The notes beneath the pieces were generated by a model. It ran no database searches and was not told the DNA's origin. It saw only the letters and a list, made by a program, of their open reading frames with translations. Positions 56,142-64,000 of a stretch of DNA of 64,000 nucleotides are shown piece by piece. The translations under genes were made by a program, and so were the position numbers. The DNA comes from Pseudomonas alcaligenes (lineage in GTDB: Bacteria; Pseudomonadota; Gammaproteobacteria; Pseudomonadales; Pseudomonadaceae): NCBI RefSeq assembly GCF_014490745.1, contig NZ_LZEU01000001.1, forward strand, positions 1,887,501 through 1,951,500, read 5' to 3'. Within the stretch, counting starts at the first letter, position 1, and each line of letters starts with the position of its first letter.

Positions 56142-56795
56142 TCAGCGCTTGCTCACCGTCAGCGCGATCAGCCGCGACACCACCAGCGCCAGGTACATGA
56201 CCCCGGCGAACTCCTCGATCATCACCAGCGAGCGGGCCACCGGCGTCAGCGGGATGATGTCGCCCAGGCCGACTCCGGACAGGGTGGTGAAGCTGAGGAA
56301 CAGCAGTTCCATCCAGCTGCGTGCCGCCTCGGGGGCGATGGCGGCGGCGAAGCTGCCCGGCACCAGTAGCTGGCAGAACGCGAACAGATGGGCGAAAGCC
56401 CAGGCCAGCACGGTGAAGGTGGCACCGACGGCGTACAGCTCGTCGGTGGTGGCGTGCTGGTCGGCGCTCATGTAGGCGATCAGGCTGGCCGCCGCATAGA
56501 AGTAGAACGCCGCCTCCAGCAGGGCGATCAGTGCCTCCAGGGCCAGGCTGGCAAGCAGCAGGTCGAGCAGGTTCAGGCCCACGACCAGCACTGCCAGCAG
56601 GCCGGCCACCCAGGTCTGCACCGGGCTGCGCTTGACCACATGCAGGGCCAGGCCCAGCACCAGCAGGCCGAAGGCACCGAACAGCGCGCGGCCGAGCTGG
56701 GTGCCCTCCATCCAGGGGTAGAGCAGCACGCCGAGCAGTTGCACGAACAGCAGGCCGGCGGAGGGGTGGCGACGCAGGTAGGCGAGAGGATTCAT
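56142..56795 (-). CDS. Potassium-channel-like membrane protein
   Basis: A 217-residue membrane protein with about six hydrophobic helices. Near the C-terminus is a pore helix and filter TTLSGVGLGDIIP (GLGD at 176-179), followed by a final helix (MYLALVVSRLIALTV). It has the ion-channel-2 layout without cytosolic domain. The filter reads GLGD in place of GYGD; such filters exist in two-pore channels. ATG 56795 starts the hydrophobic core. It is 20 nt from the FAD/NAD gene and may be cotranscribed. Confidence 0.82.
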   Translation of the reverse strand: MNPLAYLRRHPSAGLLFVQLLGVLLYPWMEGTQLGRALFGAFGLLVLGLALHVVKRSPVQTWVAGLLAVLVVGLNLLDLLLASLALEALIALLEAAFYFYAAASLIAYMSADQHATTDELYAVGATFTVLAWAFAHLFAFCQLLVPGSFAAAIAPEAARSWMELLFLSFTTLSGVGLGDIIPLTPVARSLVMIEEFAGVMYLALVVSRLIALTVSKR

Positions 56796-56815
56796 GGCGT
56801 GTTCTGTGGGCAGGT

Positions 56816-58177
56816 TCAGGCGAGCAGCTGTCGGGCCAGGCACTCGGCGTGCTGGCGCAGTTCGGGTACCGCGGTGCTTTCCCAGTAGCGGGCGCGCAGC
56901 ATCGGGCTGAGCAGGTAGAGATCGGGGGTGGCCTGGCCGCTGGCTGCGAGCAGGCGAAACTGCGCGTCGACCTGCAGGCCGATGCGGTGCTCGTCCTGAA
57001 CCAGCTCGCCGCGGGCCAGCAGGGCGTTGAACAGCGGCTCGTCGAGCTGGCGCAGGTCGTTGCAGGGGCCGGTGCAGTTGATGATGTGATCGACCTCCAG
57101 GCCCTGGCAGGCGTCGCTGCCGCGCGGGCGAATCTGCAGCTGCAGCCCGTCGACGCCGGCCGCCACGCTGACCAGGCGGGCGGCCTGTACCTGCAGCTGG
57201 CCCTGCTGGCGCAGTTGCTCGATGCGCTTGGCGATAAAGGGCGCGGCGCGGTGACGATGCACATCCCAGTAAGGCTGCAGGTGGCACAGAAAGCGCCGCT
57301 GGTTGGGCTTATCCAGGGCCTGCCAGAGAGCCGGAGTGAGCGGGCGCAGGGCGGCCACCGCGTCGCGCCAGTCGAAACCGTCGTGCTCGGCGTTGCGCAC
57401 GAAATGGCGGATCCGCGACAGCAGCTGGCGTGCGCTGCGGCTGTCCAGCAGGTTCGCCGGCGTTTGCGGCAGCTGCGGGTGCTGGCTGTTGTCGCGATGG
57501 CCGTGGGGCTGCAGGGCCCGCCGCGACATGGCCAGCAGGGCACCGCGGTGCTGGCGATCCTGCAGCGCCAGGGCGATGTCGTACATGGTCAGCCCGGAGC
57601 CCAGCAGCAGGACGCGGGCATCGGCAGCGATGGTGTCCAGCGCACCGTGGCACCAGGGGTCGGCAATGTAGCGGGCATCGTCCCGCAGCGCGCGCAGGGG
57701 CGGCGGCGTGGCCGGAGTGAAGTTGCCGGTGGCGATCACCACCTTGTCGCTGAGCAGCGTCTGGCCGTTATCCAGCAGCAGGTGGTACTGCCTGTCGGTG
57801 CGCTGCAGGTCGAGCACATGGGCCGGCAGGCTTTCGAAGGCAACGCTGCCGGCATGCGCGGTGAGCGCTTCGCCGAGGCGCTGCTGCAGGTAGTCGCCAT
57901 ACAGCCGGCGCGGCAGGAAGTCGCCGGGCTGGGCATCCGGCAGCTGCTGGCGGGCGAAGTCGAGGAAGTCGCCCGGCCGTTCGCTGAACAGGCTCATGCG
58001 CTCGGCTGGTACGTTGAGGATGTGGCTGGGCGAGCGGGTGCCGTAGGCCAGGCCGCGGGCCAGCTGCCCCGAGCGGTTGAGCAGGCGCACATGCAGGGGG
58101 CGGGTGGCGTTGCGCAGCAGGTGGATGGCCAGGGCGGTGCCGCAGAACCCACTACCGATGATGCTGATACGTTCCAT
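56816..58177 (-). CDS. FAD/NAD(P)-binding oxidoreductase-like protein
   Basis: A 453-residue protein of the NAD_binding_9 (HI0933-related) type. It has the Rossmann motif IIGSGFCGTALA at residues 6-17, LAYGTRSPSHILNVPAERM, KVVIATGN and VDHIINCTGP. Such proteins are flavin-dependent with uncertain substrates, some similar to siderophore hydroxylases. It carries no signal peptide. The 134-nt region to metH contains the metH terminator. Confidence 0.85.
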   Translation of the reverse strand: MERISIIGSGFCGTALAIHLLRNATRPLHVRLLNRSGQLARGLAYGTRSPSHILNVPAERMSLFSERPGDFLDFARQQLPDAQPGDFLPRRLYGDYLQQRLGEALTAHAGSVAFESLPAHVLDLQRTDRQYHLLLDNGQTLLSDKVVIATGNFTPATPPPLRALRDDARYIADPWCHGALDTIAADARVLLLGSGLTMYDIALALQDRQHRGALLAMSRRALQPHGHRDNSQHPQLPQTPANLLDSRSARQLLSRIRHFVRNAEHDGFDWRDAVAALRPLTPALWQALDKPNQRRFLCHLQPYWDVHRHRAAPFIAKRIEQLRQQGQLQVQAARLVSVAAGVDGLQLQIRPRGSDACQGLEVDHIINCTGPCNDLRQLDEPLFNALLARGELVQDEHRIGLQVDAQFRLLAASGQATPDLYLLSPMLRARYWESTAVPELRQHAECLARQLLA

Positions 58178-58281
58178 GTGCGCAGGGCCTGGTGGAAAGT
58201 GTCGACGGTACTGGCGTCATGCCGGAGAGGCAAGGCTGCTGACGCGTGCTCGCGAGAGTCGTGCCGGTGTGCAGATGCAAT

Positions 58282-58303
58282 CTGGCCCGCCGAGGCGGGC
58301 CAG
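58282..58303 (-). terminator. Stem-loop after metH
   Basis: CTGGCCCGCC-TC-GGCGGGCCAG on the minus strand, followed by a weak T-rich tail (ATTGCATCT). It lies 8 nt beyond the metH stop and is likely its terminator. Confidence 0.7.
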
Positions 58304-58311
58304 ACTGGGTA

Positions 58312-62022
<3,711 letters not shown>

Positions 62023-62183
62023 GGGGAACTACCTGGAAAGGGCGTGAACAAAGGCGGCGATGATAACAAAGCTGCATGCTTTTGCCGCTGCCTGGGCTTT
62101 CCCATGAATTTCACTCATGTTCATGGCTCTCTTTGTCTGGCCGGTAGCGCTAGAATCGCCATTCGCACACACAGGATAGGGTT
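62023..62183. promoter_or_regulatory. metH-cti divergent intergenic region
   Basis: A 161-nt space without coding frame. It should hold both promoters. I looked for a SAH or cobalamin riboswitch upstream of metH and did not see the conserved pattern. Only small AT-rich parts (62050-62085) stand out. Confidence 0.5.
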
Positions 62184-64000
62184 ATGTTGCGCCAGGGACT
62201 TGCGGTTTTCTTTCTCGGTTTCATTCTTGCCGGCCTGGCCGGTGCCAGCGAAGCGGTGTCTTACAGCCGCGATATCCAGCCCATCCTCACGCAGAAGTGC
62301 GTGGCCTGCCACGCTTGTTACGACGCGCCGTGCCAGCTCAACCTGGGTAGTGGCGAGGGCGTGCTGCGCGGGGCGAGCAAGCAGCCGGTCTACGATGGCG
62401 GGCGCACCAAGGCACAGGCGCCGACCCGGCTGTTCTTCGATGCCCAGGGCGGGGCGGCCTGGCGCGACAAGGGCTTCGCTTCGGTCGTGGATGCTCGCGA
62501 CGGTCAGGCCGCGCTGATGGCGCGCATGCTGGAACTGGGGCGTAGCAACCCGCCGGCGGCCAATGCCAAGCTGCCGGCCGATCTGGATATTTCGCTCGGC
62601 CGCGAGAACCAGTGCCCGCTGCCTGATGAGTTCGCCGCCTACCAGAAGAAATTCGCCCATGCCGGCATGCCGTTCGCCGTCACCGGTCTCAGCGACAGCG
62701 AGTACCGCACCCTGCAGCAATGGCTGAAGCAGGGCGCGCCGGTGGATGAGCAGGCGCTGCAGCCGTCGGCGGTGGAGCAGGCGCAGATCGCCGAGTGGGA
62801 GACCTTCCTCAACGCCCCCGGGGCGCGCGAGAACCTGGTCAACCGCTGGCTGTTCGAGCACCTGTTTCTGGCCCACCTGTATTTCGAGGGCGGCGAGGCG
62901 GGGCATTTCTTCCAGCTGGTGCGTTCGCGTACGCCCAGCGGCCAGCCGATCGACCCGATTGCCACACGCCGCCCCAACGAGGATCCGGGTACCCAGGTGT
63001 ATTACCGCCTGTGGCCGATCCAGGGCGTGATTGTGCACAAGACCCATATCACCTATCCGCTCAGTGCCAAGAAGCTCGCGCGGGTCAGGGAGCTGTTCTA
63101 CGCCAGCGACTGGACGGTGGATGCGGTGCCCGGCTATGGCGTACAGCGCCGCGCCAACCCGTTCGAGACATTCGCCGCCATCCCGGCCCAGGCGCGCTAC
63201 CAGTTCATGCTGGATAACGCCGAGTACTTCGTGCGCACCTTTATCCGCGGCCCGGTGTGCCGCGGGCAGATCGCCACCGACGTGATCCGCGACAACTTCT
63301 GGGCGGTGTTTCAGGCCCCCGAGTACGACCTCTACATCAGCGATGCCGCGTACCGCGCCGAGGCCACGCCGCTGCTGGCCATGCCCGGCCAGTTCGACGA
63401 GATCGGCGACCTGCTGGGGCTGTGGCGCGGTTACCGCGACAAACGCAACCAGTACGAGGATATGCGCCGCGCTGCCTACGCCGATGCGCCCGTGCCTGGC
63501 TGGTCGAGCATCTGGGCCGGTAACGACAACGCGTTGCTGTCGATCTTCCGTCACCATGACAGCGCCATGGTGCGCAAGGGCCTGATCGGCGAAGTGCCGC
63601 AGACGATCTGGCTGATGGACTACCCGCTGCTGGAACGCACCTACTACCAGCTGGTGGTCAACTTCGACGTGTTCGGCACGGTCTCGCACCAGGCGCAGAC
63701 CCGCCTGTACTTCGACCTGATCCGCAACGGCGCCGAGCTGAACTTCCTCCGTCTGCTGCCGCCGGAATCGCGCCAGGCCTACCTGGACGACTGGTACCAG
63801 AACAGCGGCCAGCTGAAGATGTGGCTGAGCTACACCGAGGCCGATCTGGATACGCCGACTGGCCTGCAGCTGGCGGGTGGCGACGCCAAGGGCGCGTTCG
63901 CCGAGGCGCTGCTGAGCCGCTATGCCGACCTCAATGCGCGGCCCGATCCGCTCAACCGCTGCCACGGCGCGCATTGCTACCGCAAGGGCCTGGAGCCGCA
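62184..64000 (+). CDS. cti: Fatty acid cis/trans isomerase (Cti), 5' part
   Basis: The frame is open from ATG 62184 to the window end (605 codons; the full-length family is about 760). Signal peptide 1-21 (cleavage near AGA|SE). The heme-c motif CVACH is at residues 39-43, followed by YDAPC. The block MDYPLLERTYYQLVVNFDVF is typical of the family. It converts cis to trans double bonds in membrane lipid acyl chains under solvent or heat stress, acting in the periplasm. The gene is cut by the window end; no damage was seen. Confidence 0.93.
   Translation, partial: MLRQGLAVFFLGFILAGLAGASEAVSYSRDIQPILTQKCVACHACYDAPCQLNLGSGEGVLRGASKQPVYDGGRTKAQAPTRLFFDAQGGAAWRDKGFASVVDARDGQAALMARMLELGRSNPPAANAKLPADLDISLGRENQCPLPDEFAAYQKKFAHAGMPFAVTGLSDSEYRTLQQWLKQGAPVDEQALQPSAVEQAQIAEWETFLNAPGARENLVNRWLFEHLFLAHLYFEGGEAGHFFQLVRSRTPSGQPIDPIATRRPNEDPGTQVYYRLWPIQGVIVHKTHITYPLSAKKLARVRELFYASDWTVDAVPGYGVQRRANPFETFAAIPAQARYQFMLDNAEYFVRTFIRGPVCRGQIATDVIRDNFWAVFQAPEYDLYISDAAYRAEATPLLAMPGQFDEIGDLLGLWRGYRDKRNQYEDMRRAAYADAPVPGWSSIWAGNDNALLSIFRHHDSAMVRKGLIGEVPQTIWLMDYPLLERTYYQLVVNFDVFGTVSHQAQTRLYFDLIRNGAELNFLRLLPPESRQAYLDDWYQNSGQLKMWLSYTEADLDTPTGLQLAGGDAKGAFAEALLSRYADLNARPDPLNRCHGAHCYRKGLEP

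Noticed and set aside
62023..62183. Possible SAH or cobalamin riboswitch upstream of metH
   Set aside because: The conserved core of neither class could be found by eye in the 161-nt region.

Overview
The window is about 64 kb of GC-rich gammaproteobacterial chromosome. The protein sequences, the rRNA spacer and the gene order all point to Pseudomonas. Most of the order matches what I recall of the P. aeruginosa PAO1 block from about PA1806 to PA1846 (fabI, the npp peptide transporter, mltD, gloB, rnhA, dnaQ, ldcA, fimL, nudC, sohB, cysI, metH, cti). The presence of a family I.1 lipase with its foldase, and differences in gene content, suggest a related species rather than P. aeruginosa itself. 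There are no phage, transposase, integrase or CRISPR sequences; this is mainly core genome with a few accessory blocks.

Layout. 1-3651: the distal part of an rRNA operon (tRNA-Ile, tRNA-Ala, boxB/boxA antitermination site, 23S, 5S, terminator); the 16S gene lies just before the window. 3744-8250: queD, a DUF5329 gene and a patatin-like hydrolase on the minus strand, then a PepSY / response regulator / sensor kinase operon on the plus strand. 8262-16472: a leftward operon of two peptide-binding proteins, two permeases and a double ATPase (nppA1A2BCD) leading into fabI. 16596-22589: an HDOD-GAF protein, mltD, gloB, a methyltransferase, rnhA and dnaQ. 22772-30030: a lysine decarboxylase with its permease, then a dienoyl-CoA isomerase, fimL and nudC. 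30037-38223: a TSUP permease, an acyl-metabolism-like group (SDR, APH-like kinase, SCP2 protein, histidine phosphatase), sohB, a YhdH-type reductase, and a hotdog protein divergent from a TetR regulator across a clear operator-like repeat. 38348-40487: cysI with its DUF934 partner.

40736-50535 looks like an accessory block relative to PAO1: a 37-residue membrane protein, an orphan periplasmic binding protein, lipA/lif, two tandem AraC-type regulators (one carrying a SnoaL-like domain), an amine oxidase/cupin/polyamine-binding-protein set, and a leucine-rich-repeat protein kinase. 50548-58177 holds an RlmN paralogue, cupin, lipoprotein, diguanylate cyclase, OsmE, ion channel and FAD/NAD protein genes. 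The window ends with metH and, divergent from it, the 5' part of cti.

No large undescribed system stands out. The most interesting leads are the LRR-kinase next to a complete RlmN paralogue, the TetR operator with overlapping palindromes, the paired inverted repeats upstream of cysI together with the 37-residue membrane protein, the SnoaL-AraC fusion beside the amine-oxidase set, and the metH-cti junction, which in PAO1 carries the type VI effector pair tse1-tsi1 and here does not. Functions are read from motifs and remembered family features; no search was run.
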